64,000 nt of DNA from Halosimplex halophilum (GCF_004698125.1 NZ_SRHV01000006.1:186001-250000); one strand, 5' to 3'. Counted from the first letter of the stretch, positions 44,209 to 54,219 are shown. Numbers and translations: made by a program. Notes: generated by a model from the sequence alone, not told the origin.

Positions 44209-45026
44209 TCGCCCTCCTCCTGCCCGGCGGTCGCTCGCTGCCCACCTCCAGCGTCGGCTCCGTCGACGAACGAGGCGGTCCGCTCACAGGCGACTGCGTC
44301 GTCGGTCGGTTCCGGGTCCAGGCTGTCGTCGTTGCCGATCTCCTGTCTGTGGAGGTGGCCATCGTGGAGCTCGTAAACGACGTCGAACCGATCGCGCTCG
44401 TTGATGATGTGGGAGATGATAGCGACGCCGACGCCACGGGCCCGCAGTTCCTCGGTGAGGTCCCAGAACGCAAGGAACGTCTCCCAGTCGAATCCGGTGT
44501 ACGGTTCGTCCAGCAGGAGGAGATCGGGCTCGTGCATCAGCGCGACCGAGAGGTTAACTTTCTGTCGGTTGCCGCCGCTGAGGTGACGAATCTGCCGGTC
44601 GCGGAATCGGTCGAAGTCCAGCACGTCGGTCAACCACTCGCGCGCCTCGACGATCTCGTCGTCGGTCATCCCGTAGGCCGTCCCGAACAGCTCGAAGGTC
44701 TCGTCGACGGTCAGCCGGTCGTACAGCCGCGGTTCCTGCGGACACCAGCCGACGGAGCCGGCTCGTTCGACCTCGCCGGCGTCGTGGTCGAGGACGCCGG
44801 CGAGGATCCCCATGAGCGTCGACTTGCCGCTCCCATTCTCACCCATGATCCCGACGACCTGGCCATGCTCGACATGGAGCGTCGCCCCGTCGAGCACCTC
44901 GACTGACCGGGCGAACGGCAGCCGCGAGTCGTAGGTCTTCTCGACGCCGGTCGCTCGAACGACCGCGTCTCGCGATCCGTCTTCGGCCGTGGTGGCGCGC
45001 GCGCCGCCGGTTCGGTCCGTGGTCAT
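44205..45026 (-). CDS. ABC transporter ATP-binding protein
   Basis: The 273-residue protein has Walker A GENGSGKST near residue 70, the Q-loop in VGWCPQEPRLYDR, signature LSGGNRQKVNLSVAL, Walker B LLLLDEPYTGFD and the H-loop in VGVAIISHIIN. It energises the two downstream permeases. The acidic tail after residue 240 is not part of the core fold. The start at MTTDRT was chosen; upstream is a region with promoter-like AT sequence near 45035-45060. Confidence 0.92.
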   Translation of the reverse strand: MTTDRTGGARATTAEDGSRDAVVRATGVEKTYDSRLPFARSVEVLDGATLHVEHGQVVGIMGENGSGKSTLMGILAGVLDHDAGEVERAGSVGWCPQEPRLYDRLTVDETFELFGTAYGMTDDEIVEAREWLTDVLDFDRFRDRQIRHLSGGNRQKVNLSVALMHEPDLLLLDEPYTGFDWETFLAFWDLTEELRARGVGVAIISHIINERDRFDVVYELHDGHLHRQEIGNDDSLDPEPTDDAVACERTASFVDGADAGGGQRATAGQEEGE

Positions 45027-45384
45027 CACACATCTAACAACGAAACCATATTTCAACCGAATTTCCCTTGTCGAAGCGGCCCTGAACGCTGCCAAAAATT
45101 TCGATACGAAACTCCTGGTCCGTTGTGCCCCGACCGGGCGGCCACACGAGGCGGTCACATCTTCCGGAGAGGCACCGCTCCAGTGACGGCTGCCTGGCCG
45201 AGAACCCGTGCCAATCCCTCATACGCAGCAGTTTAGCCCGTCGATCGGAATGTAAGGGAGCGGGCAGTCAGGGTTTCGATATAAAATATACGATGCCGAT
45301 CTGCTATGTATTCCGAACGGCAATCGCATTGAATGGTGCCGTCGTAGGATAGGTCAGGCTCCACTGATGTGGACCAGTGATTCC
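45027..45384. other. Intergenic region between divergent genes
   Basis: About 360 bases. Both flanking genes point away from it. AT-rich patches at 45050-45110 and 45275-45330 (GATATAAAATATACG) are probable promoters. No gene recognised; no inverted repeats noted. Confidence 0.5.
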
Positions 45385-45780
45385 ATGGCTACCGACAACA
45401 CCGACCGACGCGTCGTCTGGATAGCGCTCGCCGTCGTCGCCGCTCTCGTCGTGATTCCCTCTCTCGGGATGGGATTCGGGGTGATGGGCTTCGGCCCGAT
45501 GATGGGCGGCCACGGGATGTGGGGGGAAACCGGAATGGCGCCGGGCTGGTTGCTCCTCGTCGGGCTCCTGATGCAGTTGCTCTTCCTCGCCGCGCTCATC
45601 AGTGGCGTCTACCTTGTCTACCGCGTGGTCGTCGGCCGCGACGGAGATGGGACCGACCCGGCGCTCGAAGAACTCCGCCTCGCCTACGCTCGCGGCGATT
45701 TGAGCGAGGAGGAGTACGAGCGGCGACGTGACCGCCTTGAATCCAGTGCAGACCCTCCTCAGAGCGATGATCATCACTGA
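45385..45780 (+). CDS. SHOCT-domain membrane protein
   Basis: The 131-residue protein has two helices (RRVVWIALAVVAALVVIP and WLLLVGLLMQLLFLAALISG) separated by a Gly/Met-rich extracytoplasmic loop (GFGVMGFGPMMGGHGMWG), then a SHOCT tail DPALEELRLAYARGDLSEEE. SHOCT domains sit at the C-terminus of small membrane proteins and may mediate oligomerisation. The Met-rich loop suggests a metal link, fitting the copper region. Start at MATDN chosen over the longer frame at 45367. Confidence 0.82.
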   Translation: MATDNTDRRVVWIALAVVAALVVIPSLGMGFGVMGFGPMMGGHGMWGETGMAPGWLLLVGLLMQLLFLAALISGVYLVYRVVVGRDGDGTDPALEELRLAYARGDLSEEEYERRRDRLESSADPPQSDDHH

Positions 45781-45908
45781 AATAGATATGTCGAGTTCCG
45801 GGGTCGGTGGCTTTCCACACGTCGGCCCACAGCAGATATCCCCTCCGAAACGGTCGGACACTGCGAGGCAGATGCTCCGAAGTTCCCTCGAACCGGAGGT
45901 GACGACCC

Positions 45909-47375
45909 ATGGCCGTTGAGACTGTGATCCACGACGCGCTCGTGCTCACGGTTGACGACCGCAACCGACTGTACGAGCGCGGAACGGTCCTCGTCGACGG
46001 CGGTCAGATCACCGAAGTTCGAAAATCACGAGATGGCGACGCGGACATCACAGCCCAACACGTCGTCGACGGCGACGGGAAACTGGTGATGCCGGGACTG
46101 ATCAACGCCCACACGCATCTCGAACTGACGCCGCTGATCGGCGCGTTCAGCGACCTCGGCCTGCTGGAGATGATGGGGAGCATGACGGCCCTCTACGGAC
46201 GCCTCGGCGAGGGTGAGTTCGACTACCTCGCGGAAACGGGGTACGAACTCGCCGCTCTGAACTTCCTCATCGGTGGCGTGACGACGGTCAACTCCATGGA
46301 CGTACGGCCCGAGGCGGGCGCGGAGACGTTCGGCGAGGCCGGCCTCCGCGGGTTCTTCGGCCAGGCGATCACGGACCTCTTCTGGGACGTTCCCGTCGAC
46401 GAGCAGTTCGCCCGTGCCCGCGCATTTATCGACGAGTATCACGACGCGTACGACGGACGCATCCGGGCGACGGTCTGTCCTCACGACGACTGGTCGTGTA
46501 CCCGCAAACTGTGGGAGCAAACCGCGGATCTCGCGGCCGAGTACCCCGACCTGCTCGTCCACACGCACCTGCTCGAACTAGAGGAGAGCAACACGATGGC
46601 CAGATCAAACGGCGCCGAGGATTCGCTGGCACTCCTCGACGATGTTGGTCTCCTTGACGACCGTCTGGTCGCCGCTCACTTCCGCGTCGCCGATGACGAA
46701 GACATCGCACGCACCGCCGAGGCGGAGGCGTCCGTCGCACACTGCCCGTCGGTGTTCGCCTATTGGAACCCTGACGCCGAGATGCAATGGACACCCGTTC
46801 CCGAACTTCGGGCCGCGGGCGTCGACGTCGGGCTAGGCATCGACGACCACTACTGGCACGACTCCTACAGCATGTTCGGTGAAGCGCGGCAGGCCCGCCT
46901 CGCGGCCAACGTCAAGCGGACGACTGGCCAGTACTCGTCGATGGAACTGGTCCGAATGCTCACGATCGAGGGTGCCCGCACCCTCGGCATCGGCGACGAA
47001 ATCGGAAGTATCGAACCGGACAAGCGAGCGGACCTCCTCGTCCTCGATGTCGATAAGCCGAAGTTCACCCCATTGACGAACGTGCCCGCTCACGTAGTGA
47101 ACAACGCCGCACCGGCCGACGTGGAGACGGTTCTCGTCGACGGCGACGTCGTGATGCGGGGTGGGGAACCGATCACGATGGACGTCGACGCAGTCCAGGA
47201 GCGAGCGGAACGAGCGGTCGAGCGCTTCGCCGACGAGACTGGCTGGGAGCTCCACCTCGGTGGTGCCGAGCCCCCAGACACGGTCGAAACGCTCCGTGAC
47301 CTCCCGAAACGCGGGCCTTCGCGGCTGGTGTCTCGGCTCGCCGTCCAGTCGGCTCGCGACAAATTCCCCTTCTAA
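45909..47375 (+). CDS. Amidohydrolase family protein (SAH/MTA deaminase-like)
   Basis: The 488-residue protein belongs to the metal-dependent amidohydrolase superfamily: GLINAHTHLELTPLIG supplies the HxH motif near residue 65; HTHLLELEES near 220 gives the second His pair; AHFRVADDEDIAR and GIDDHYWHDS follow where the catalytic Glu/Asp are expected. The usual HxxE helper reads as HTHLLE with GIDDH at the end. Close relatives deaminate S-adenosylhomocysteine or methylthioadenosine or act on chlorinated s-triazines. Substrate unknown. It is followed 6 bases later by an alpha/beta hydrolase. Confidence 0.85.
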   Translation: MAVETVIHDALVLTVDDRNRLYERGTVLVDGGQITEVRKSRDGDADITAQHVVDGDGKLVMPGLINAHTHLELTPLIGAFSDLGLLEMMGSMTALYGRLGEGEFDYLAETGYELAALNFLIGGVTTVNSMDVRPEAGAETFGEAGLRGFFGQAITDLFWDVPVDEQFARARAFIDEYHDAYDGRIRATVCPHDDWSCTRKLWEQTADLAAEYPDLLVHTHLLELEESNTMARSNGAEDSLALLDDVGLLDDRLVAAHFRVADDEDIARTAEAEASVAHCPSVFAYWNPDAEMQWTPVPELRAAGVDVGLGIDDHYWHDSYSMFGEARQARLAANVKRTTGQYSSMELVRMLTIEGARTLGIGDEIGSIEPDKRADLLVLDVDKPKFTPLTNVPAHVVNNAAPADVETVLVDGDVVMRGGEPITMDVDAVQERAERAVERFADETGWELHLGGAEPPDTVETLRDLPKRGPSRLVSRLAVQSARDKFPF

Positions 47376-47381
47376 ACACCC

Positions 47382-48293
47382 GTGACGACCGCACAGTTCC
47401 CACCTGGGTACGTTCCGTTCGAGGATGTCCGTCAATCGCTCCCGATACCACGACAGGTTCAGGTGTCCGATTCGGTCGAGTTAGAGACGTTGCATCTGTC
47501 CGGTCCAGATCCGGCTATCGTGTTTGTCCACGGTGGCCTTGGCTCGCTCTGGAACCCGTATCCCCAACTGGCTGCCTTCGAAGGGGAACACGAATTGGTA
47601 ACCTATTCCCTCGCGGGGAACGGAAACTCGACGGCCAGACCGACGCAATCCCTTGCTGGCCACGTCTCTGACCTTCGGCAATTGCTCGACGAACTTCAGA
47701 TTGATCAGCCGATCGTTCACGGCCACAGTTACGGTACCGCCGTCGCCATCGAATACGCCAAGCGCCACCCGATAGCGGGCGTCGTTCTCCACGCCGGTGG
47801 CGATCACGACCTCACGCCGGCGTGGGAAAAGCCACTGCTACGTCTGTTTCTCGCACTTCGCCTCTATCGAATACCCGTTAACGACGCGCTCATCCGGCAA
47901 CTGGCCTACACTGTGGGATTCCACGAGGAAACATCGCCGGCTGTGGTCGAGGACTTCCTGCAATCGAACCCGTTACCGCATCGGCGATCGGCATGGACGA
48001 CCGTTACTGAGGGGTTCTGGGGGTATGACGGTCGAAGCACTATGGACCAAATCGATGTGCCGACGCTCGTCATCCACGGGCCTGCAGACGGGATCGTCCC
48101 AGTGGAAGTAGGACGTGACACGGCGATCCGAATTCCCAAGGGTGTGTTCTGTCGGGTTGAGCGAACCGGGCACGTGGCAATGATCGAACGGCCTGATGCG
48201 TACAACACGCTGATTCGAGCACTCGTCACTGCGATACGCGAAACCCTCAACCTTGATGCGGCACTCTCAAGCCACCTTGAATGCGAGGAGTGA
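47382..48293 (+). CDS. Alpha/beta hydrolase
   Basis: The 303-residue protein has a canonical fold: oxyanion/HG motif VFVHGGLGSLW, nucleophile elbow GHSYGT near residue 128, catalytic Asp in IHGPADGIVP, and catalytic His in TGHVAMIE near the end. It should hydrolyse an ester, lactone or epoxide in the cytosol. The GTG start gives a 6-base gap to the amidohydrolase, so the two are coupled, possibly working on the same compound. Downstream is a P450 gene on the other strand. Confidence 0.88.
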   Translation: MTTAQFPPGYVPFEDVRQSLPIPRQVQVSDSVELETLHLSGPDPAIVFVHGGLGSLWNPYPQLAAFEGEHELVTYSLAGNGNSTARPTQSLAGHVSDLRQLLDELQIDQPIVHGHSYGTAVAIEYAKRHPIAGVVLHAGGDHDLTPAWEKPLLRLFLALRLYRIPVNDALIRQLAYTVGFHEETSPAVVEDFLQSNPLPHRRSAWTTVTEGFWGYDGRSTMDQIDVPTLVIHGPADGIVPVEVGRDTAIRIPKGVFCRVERTGHVAMIERPDAYNTLIRALVTAIRETLNLDAALSSHLECEE

Positions 48294-48522
48294 TTCGCCA
48301 TGACGGTCGATCGTTTCGAGACTCATTCGTGACCCCACCGGTTCGAGAGGTCACCCGTTCGGGCCCGGAAAAAACACGCTACGGAAGCGTTCCACCGACA
48401 GCCTCCGACACTGATGACTCGTGGTCACCGGACGAGTGGGGAATACGGTGAGAACTGTCTGAGGCGCGCCGACGCTGGAAGTCGTCTCTGAGAGCGTGCC
48501 TGTCCGAGCTACCGGCAGCCAG

Positions 48523-49860
48523 CTACCGTCGAGTGACAATCGCTTCGATCGCCGGTTCGGGCCGTAGTTGTAGCGAGGGGGTAAACGTCAGCGGGCCGTC
48601 GACCGAGACGGCCAACTCGACAGTGGCGAGGATCGTCGCCACGACGAGCGCCAGTTCCTGCTTGGCGAAGTGCATCCCGACGCAGTTGCGCGGGCCACCG
48701 CTGAACGGGAAGTAGGCGTACTCGGGCCGGTTGGTGGCCCGCTCCCAGCGAGTCGGGTCGAACGTCGTCGGGTCGTCCCAGAACCGGTCGTCGCGATGGA
48801 CCGGCCACTGCGGGAGCAGGAACTGTGCCCCCGCCGGAAGGTCGTAGCCGCCGAGGGTCACCGGTTCGGTCGCCTGCCGCATGACGCCCAGCGTCGGTGG
48901 ATACAGGCGCAGTGTCTCGGCCACGACGTGTCGGGTGTGTTCGAGCCCCGGGAGCAGTTCGCTGGCTGGCTGCTCGTTCCCGACGACAGTTTGAGCCTCC
49001 TCGGTCAGCATCGCCCGGTGGTCCGGATGCTCGTCGAGCACCCGCCAGACGTGGGTCAGCGCGACCGAGGGGGAGTCGTGGCCCGCGAGCAACATCGCGA
49101 CCACGTTCTCCCGGACTTCCGCCAGCGACAGGTCGCCCGCATCGTGGGCGTCCAGCAGGACCGAACAGAGGTCCTTACCCCGGTCCGTCCCCCGACGCTC
49201 GGTGATGATGTCATCGACGAACGCGTCGAGTTCGGTCACCGTTCGCTCGAAGCGCCGGTCCGTCGGCGTCGGCACCCAGTCGGGAAGCAGCTGGCCGGGT
49301 CTGCGGAAGTTCGCCCGGTCGACGAGCGCGTCCGCTGCAGCCATGACGACCGCTTCGCGGCCACGAATATCCACGTCGAGGAGCGCGTCGGCGAGGACGG
49401 TCACGGTGAGCCGCCGCATCTCCTCGTAGAGGTCGATCTGCTCGCCGTCGTCCCACGCTTCGATGCAGGCCGCCGTCGTTTCGACCGTCCGGTCGGCGTA
49501 GCGGCCCATCGCGTCGCGGGTGAACGCGGGGTGCAATGCCCGCCGGAGGCGCTCCCATCGCTCGCCGGTCGTCGTGGTGACTGCGTGGTCCTCGACCCCG
49601 CTGAACGTCTCGCGCTGGGCGGGACTGATCGTGAACGACTCGTGGTCGTCGACGAGAATCTGTTCGATCAGGGCCGGGCCCGTCACGAGATACATCTCCT
49701 GGCCGGGGATGTCGAGGCGAACGATGTCGCCGAGTGTCGCCCACCGCTCCATGGCGTCGACCGGGTTCCGAGCGAACGCGAGGCCGTTACCGAACAGTGG
49801 AACACCGTCCGGTGTCGGCGGCGAGGCCGTCGTGTCGGCAGCCATCCGTTGGGCAGTCAT
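48523..49860 (-). CDS. Cytochrome P450
   Basis: The 445-residue protein carries all P450 landmarks: I-helix AGHDSPSVAL near residue 255 (usual AGxDTT, here Ser-Pro), the ExxR motif ETLRLYPP, and heme-binding FPFSGGPRNCVGMHF near 388. The length fits soluble archaeal/bacterial P450s. It should oxidise a lipid, terpenoid or xenobiotic using a ferredoxin partner not seen here. A Bat-type regulator diverges from it, so it is likely regulated together with a carotenoid or lipid pathway. The Thr pair replaced by Ser-Pro may alter oxygen activation. Confidence 0.93.
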   Translation of the reverse strand: MTAQRMAADTTASPPTPDGVPLFGNGLAFARNPVDAMERWATLGDIVRLDIPGQEMYLVTGPALIEQILVDDHESFTISPAQRETFSGVEDHAVTTTTGERWERLRRALHPAFTRDAMGRYADRTVETTAACIEAWDDGEQIDLYEEMRRLTVTVLADALLDVDIRGREAVVMAAADALVDRANFRRPGQLLPDWVPTPTDRRFERTVTELDAFVDDIITERRGTDRGKDLCSVLLDAHDAGDLSLAEVRENVVAMLLAGHDSPSVALTHVWRVLDEHPDHRAMLTEEAQTVVGNEQPASELLPGLEHTRHVVAETLRLYPPTLGVMRQATEPVTLGGYDLPAGAQFLLPQWPVHRDDRFWDDPTTFDPTRWERATNRPEYAYFPFSGGPRNCVGMHFAKQELALVVATILATVELAVSVDGPLTFTPSLQLRPEPAIEAIVTRR

Positions 49861-49944
49861 GAATAACCAATCGACCGCCAAACTGTTCGATACTGTGGCG
49901 AAGTGCCTAGCTTCTTTTTACGTAATGGCTGCGACCGCACCGGC

Positions 49945-50658
49945 ATGAAGTACCTCGATGTCCGAATCGATCTGCCGGACCGGATGCTGCATCCGATGCA
50001 GGCGTTCATCCGCCACGAGGAGGCCGTCCAGTACGAGGAGATGCTCGCGTGGCGCGTCCGCCCCGACGCGGACGTCGAGTACGCCCTGTACTACGTCGAG
50101 GCGGACCTGGAGGCGTACCGGGAAGCAGTGCACGATATCGAGACGGTCGTCGAGTGTCAGATCACGCCGGTCGACGACGGGGCCGCGCACGTCTGGGCGT
50201 GCGAGGAGACGCGTCCCGAGACCCGCGCGTGGCGTGACGCCTTCGCCGACCGGCAGTTGATCGTGGTGCCGCCGATCCGGTTCGACAAGAGGGCCACGAT
50301 GGCGCTGACGATCGTCGGTGATGGGGGTGCTATCCACGACACGATCGAGACGATTCCCCCTGCGGTGGACGTGACTATCGACGAGATCGGCACCTACGAC
50401 CGCCGCGGGGGAACGCTGGTCGGTACGCTCACCGACCGGCAGCTCGTCGCTATGGGAACGGCACTCCGACTCGGCTATTACGAGGTGCCCCGTGACGCGA
50501 CGCTTGCGGACATCGCGGACGAACTCAACTGTGCGGAGAGCACTGCATCGGTCCTGCTCCGCCGAGCCGAGCGGGATATTCTCTCCCGGGTGTTCGACCG
50601 CTATGGGGGGACTGCCGATCAGATTTCGGCAGCACACGTGACTGCTCGGGAGGGGTGA
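49945..50658 (+). CDS. Bat-type HTH_10 transcription regulator
   Basis: The 237-residue protein has a sensor-like N-terminal domain with paired strands (VEYALYYVEADLEAY, ITPVDDGAAHVWAC) and the HTH_10 end: LTDRQLVAMGTALRLGYYEV, PRDATLADIADELN, ESTASVLLRRAERDILSRVF. These proteins activate or repress divergent or nearby genes; here the P450 gene 84 bases away is the natural target. A promoter with TTTTTTACG-like AT sequence lies just upstream. Confidence 0.9.
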   Translation: MKYLDVRIDLPDRMLHPMQAFIRHEEAVQYEEMLAWRVRPDADVEYALYYVEADLEAYREAVHDIETVVECQITPVDDGAAHVWACEETRPETRAWRDAFADRQLIVVPPIRFDKRATMALTIVGDGGAIHDTIETIPPAVDVTIDEIGTYDRRGGTLVGTLTDRQLVAMGTALRLGYYEVPRDATLADIADELNCAESTASVLLRRAERDILSRVFDRYGGTADQISAAHVTAREG

Positions 50659-50767
50659 TCGAATCCATGGCTGTCGCTCGGGCCTTACTCAGCGGATCAT
50701 TTGCTGAATTTGACACAGTGACAGAGGTTTCCGAAGATTTATCAATCCAAAATAGAACGATGGGGAC

Positions 50768-52714
50768 ATGAGTGAATCAAATAGGAGTACAACGTTTACT
50801 TGTATTGCGATTTTTTCTCTTATTGGGATTTCATTGTTCGGTGGCGTCGCGGCCGGTGACGACCCGACCTTCGTTGAGGAGCCGATCTCTACTGACGAAA
50901 CATGGACACCCGGGGAAGGCCCCTATCGTGTTACAGACGATATCACGGTTTCTAACGGAACTCAGCTGACAATAGAACCAGGGACGACTGTTGAATTTGT
51001 GGAGGGCGGTTCGCTTATAATCAAAGGAGAACTAGTTGCCGGCCAGAATAATAGCGAGAACGTTCAATTTACAACCTTGTATGATGATGCCAGTGCAGGT
51101 AATTGGGATGGATTGATCATCCAGGGGTCCGCCGAATTGAACGATGTGTCAATCAACAAGCCGACAAATGGTCTTGTTATAAACAATGGCGGTGCCGCTG
51201 AGGCTACTAGCATACAGTTCCATGAGACTCAACATTCCGCCGTCGTACTCGACTCTGGCGGTACCGCAGTTTTAATTGATGCAAAGTTCGGAGAGATCAG
51301 CGATGGGACCACTCCTTCAGACATATCCTTCGAGGGCGCGGGTGGGCTTACGATCCGTTCCTCTGTCGTCCCGCATGGGATCAGCGGCCACTCCGATAGC
51401 GCCGGAGTTACCCATCTCACGGCGATAAATAACGATTTTCGAGGGGAAATATCGTTTTCAGGCAGAACGAATGAGGTAACATTCAAAAATAACCTAATCA
51501 GAGATGAGATAATATTTGAGCGGCGATACGGCGGTGGAAGCGGTTTCGTCTTTACACAGAACACGATCACCTCTGCTGGGAAAGTGTCGATTTCAGTTAT
51601 AGACACTCTCTCTGATGTCACCGTCACGGAAAACAATCTGACTAACGGCCGCTTCCTGATTTCATCCTCAGGTACAACCCAGCACGTCCGGGTTCAATCA
51701 AACACTGGAAAGAACGGTGTCATCAAGATCATCGGGGGGGACAATCTCAATGATGTCACTGTTCGAGGGAACAAGTTCCAAAATACACGGCTTCAGCTCC
51801 GCGGTTCCTCCCTCTCAAACATTCAAGCTAGCGAGAACACGCTTTTCGGGGGCAGTCGAGGAATCGAATTAATTGCTGAACATCAAGTCGAGAAGGCTGA
51901 GTTGACTCAGAACCGAATCTACTGGGCGGAATCGGCGGGAATCTATATTAAAACAAACCACCCCAGCGTAGGGGACGTGACCGGTACCAATATTTCGAAC
52001 AACATGATTGCTCGAAATGGCGGTGCTGGCATTTTTATTAACTCGCCTAGTGCGAACATCTGTTGTGACGACGATGCCAAATCAGTGATCAGTGAGAACC
52101 ATCTTGTGAATAATACGTTAGGTATTGAACTGATCAAAGGGAAACCGACTGTCATAGAACAGAACCACGTCGTTGGAAACAATAAGACGGGGATACGGCT
52201 GGCTGCAGATGGACCGGCTATTGATTCGGCAACTGTTTTCACTGTTAACCAGAGCAATATTTATGATAACGGGGCCGCTCTGACATACGAATCAGGGACT
52301 GATGCAGAGGTTATCGCGGAAAATAACTACTGGGGGGCACCGAGTGGCCCCCATTACCCAGCTATCCTTCCAGAAGGAGAGGGCGGCAACGTTTCGAGTC
52401 AGGGAGAAATTGTAAATATCAATCCTTGGAGAGAGTCCCGTTTTGACGGGCTCGTTCCTGAGAGTGTTCCACCCAAGCAGCCGGAGCAATCGGACTCCGA
52501 ACAATCAGCTACTCCAACGGTAACCGATTCAGAGAGATCTACCGTAGAAGAAAACTCTGCACAGATGCAGACTATATCAGAAACAGAAGAGAACTCAGAG
52601 TTAGACGGTGATCGTGATGATGCCTCGGGGTCCCGAGGACCCGGGTTCGGAATCGTAGCTACACTGCTTGCCGTTTCCGCCGTAGCGATCCTCGCTAATA
52701 GAGGGGGAGAATAA
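50768..52714 (+). CDS. Parallel beta-helix surface protein with PGF-CTERM
   Basis: The 648-residue protein has a Sec signal (TTFTCIAIFSLIGISLFG), a beta-helix domain opening with TQLTIEPGTTVEF and running to about residue 555 with many N-rich ladder turns (NNDFRGEISFSG, ENNLTNGRFLISSS). A Ser/Glu/Asp linker follows and a PGF-CTERM signal (RGPGFGIVATLLAVSAVAIL) ends it. So it should be exported, processed by an archaeosortase and lipid-anchored at the cell surface. Base composition is much more AT-rich than the neighbours, suggesting recent transfer. Ligand unknown; carbohydrate or metal are usual for this fold. Confidence 0.88.
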   Translation: MSESNRSTTFTCIAIFSLIGISLFGGVAAGDDPTFVEEPISTDETWTPGEGPYRVTDDITVSNGTQLTIEPGTTVEFVEGGSLIIKGELVAGQNNSENVQFTTLYDDASAGNWDGLIIQGSAELNDVSINKPTNGLVINNGGAAEATSIQFHETQHSAVVLDSGGTAVLIDAKFGEISDGTTPSDISFEGAGGLTIRSSVVPHGISGHSDSAGVTHLTAINNDFRGEISFSGRTNEVTFKNNLIRDEIIFERRYGGGSGFVFTQNTITSAGKVSISVIDTLSDVTVTENNLTNGRFLISSSGTTQHVRVQSNTGKNGVIKIIGGDNLNDVTVRGNKFQNTRLQLRGSSLSNIQASENTLFGGSRGIELIAEHQVEKAELTQNRIYWAESAGIYIKTNHPSVGDVTGTNISNNMIARNGGAGIFINSPSANICCDDDAKSVISENHLVNNTLGIELIKGKPTVIEQNHVVGNNKTGIRLAADGPAIDSATVFTVNQSNIYDNGAALTYESGTDAEVIAENNYWGAPSGPHYPAILPEGEGGNVSSQGEIVNINPWRESRFDGLVPESVPPKQPEQSDSEQSATPTVTDSERSTVEENSAQMQTISETEENSELDGDRDDASGSRGPGFGIVATLLAVSAVAILANRGGE

Positions 52715-52849
52715 ATAAGAGTCATCAGCAGCCGTTGTCACTGATTGGGTCCCACGACTCATTGACTAGTCGATCTGCTTGAAGACAGAACCCGACTCCG
52801 TGCGAGATCTGCGCCCTATACCACTCAAAAACGTGTCTCGGGATCGTTC

Positions 52850-53010
52850 GGGGGGATCGCCGATATAACCACGAGTGCTCTTAAAGACGAAGGATTCAGT
52901 GTTCTTTGTGATATCAACATACAAGCTGCATTCGCAAAAAGCTCGATAAGGAATTCCGTCGGTATCGAATTCTTGGAGCTTGCATCCGGAGCTTGCGTAT
53001 CAGGGGCTCG
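52850..53010 (+). pseudogene. DUF302 pseudogene with frameshifts
   Basis: Plus-strand frames read LKDEGFSVLCDINIQAAF, then in another frame KKLDKEFRRYRILGAC, then in the third LAYQGLEDEI. Read together they match the central part of the DUF302 protein at 38811-39227 (LESEGFGVLCDIDVQA, EEFRQYRILGACN, LAGLNEE). Two frameshifts break it and both ends are lost. AT-richer than the intact gene, so it derives from a different relative, perhaps imported with the beta-helix gene next to it. Confidence 0.75.
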
Positions 53011-53244
53011 AAGATGAAATCGTCTAGAACTCGTCTCCGTATGCAAATATTGCCCTAATCTAAGACGCCACGCGGAATGAACTGAACGGGGCATTGAGCG
53101 CCCTCATCGGATGATCTCGATATCTTTGCCGATCTGACGGAACCCAAATAGCCGTGGATATCGCCGTGACGGAGACAGGGATACGTGTCGCGATGTTTCT
53201 CTCCAGTAAGTGTTGAATTCGGATCCGCCTGAACGGTGGTACCT

Positions 53245-54168
53245 ATGAGTACTCCAGAGTCACGGATAGATGTCGAACAGTTTGTCTCGAACCTTCTCGA
53301 TTTCCAGTACCGCGAGGTAATGATGGTCTTCGCGACGCTTGCTGTCGTGACAGGATCTATCGTCTTCTTCCCCGGATTCGATAATCTTAGCAAGGGCTTG
53401 CAGGCCGACATTTCGCCTGGCCTGTTGGCGGCGTTCGTTCTGGTTGCAGTCGTCGCTGGCGTCGTCAAGGGGATGGTGGGCTTCGGCTATGCACTCATCA
53501 CGACGCCCATCTTCGCTTCCGTGATCGATCCGACCTTCGCAGTCGTCGTCTTGGCTATTCCGCCGTGGATGATCAATATGTTCCAGATCGGAGAAACCAA
53601 TACTGGTCTATCCTTCATCCGCGAGGAATGGGTTCTCGTCTTTTTAGCTATCGTGGGCTCGGTAATCGGAGTCGCGTTCCTCGCTGAATTTAGCACGGGC
53701 CCGATCGTTCCGTTCCTCATCGGCCTCGTGATCTTTGGCTACGTCGTCTTCCAGGTCGTTCAGGACTTCGTCACCGTCGAAGAGACGCACAATCCGCTCG
53801 GACTCAGCGTCGCGGGGTTCCTCGAGGGATTCCTCCTGGCCGTCGCGAACCTCGGCCCGCTGCTTCCGGCGTACTTCCATACGTTTGAGCGAGACACAGA
53901 GCGGTACATCGGCGGCCTCTCGATGGTCCTCGGCGCCATTTTCACAGTCCGAATCATCCAGATGGCGCTGTTCACGGACCTGTTGACGACCTATCGGCTA
54001 TGGCTCGGATCGGTGATCGCGGTCGTCACTATCGTCGGCCTTCTACTCGGGACGTACCTCCGCCGTCTCGAAGTTGACGAGGAGAAGTTCAACTGGTTCG
54101 TCGTCGCGTTGCTGTTCGTCATCTCACTCAATATCTTCCGGAATACGATTCCCGCGCTCTTCCTGTGA
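53245..54168 (+). CDS. TauE/SafE family anion exporter
   Basis: The 307-residue protein has eight to nine helices in two halves, each with the glycine-rich TauE signature (GVVKGMVGFGYALITTPIF and FLEGFLLAVANLGPLLPAYF). The family exports sulfite, taurine or sulfonates. A long helix-free loop is absent. It stands alone, next to the trxA-trxB block. The start ATG at 53245 follows a weak purine stretch; a GTG three codons earlier is possible. Confidence 0.88.
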   Translation: MSTPESRIDVEQFVSNLLDFQYREVMMVFATLAVVTGSIVFFPGFDNLSKGLQADISPGLLAAFVLVAVVAGVVKGMVGFGYALITTPIFASVIDPTFAVVVLAIPPWMINMFQIGETNTGLSFIREEWVLVFLAIVGSVIGVAFLAEFSTGPIVPFLIGLVIFGYVVFQVVQDFVTVEETHNPLGLSVAGFLEGFLLAVANLGPLLPAYFHTFERDTERYIGGLSMVLGAIFTVRIIQMALFTDLLTTYRLWLGSVIAVVTIVGLLLGTYLRRLEVDEEKFNWFVVALLFVISLNIFRNTIPALFL

Positions 54169-54219
54169 GACAGAAGAGATTTAGAGGACCGATGTTACCG
54201 GTGGCACCGCAATAACCCA

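Noticed and set aside
45780-45908. Short frame before the amidohydrolase (MSSSGVGGFPHVGPQQ)
   Set aside because: Too short, no hydrophobic or domain pattern, and no coupling to the next gene.
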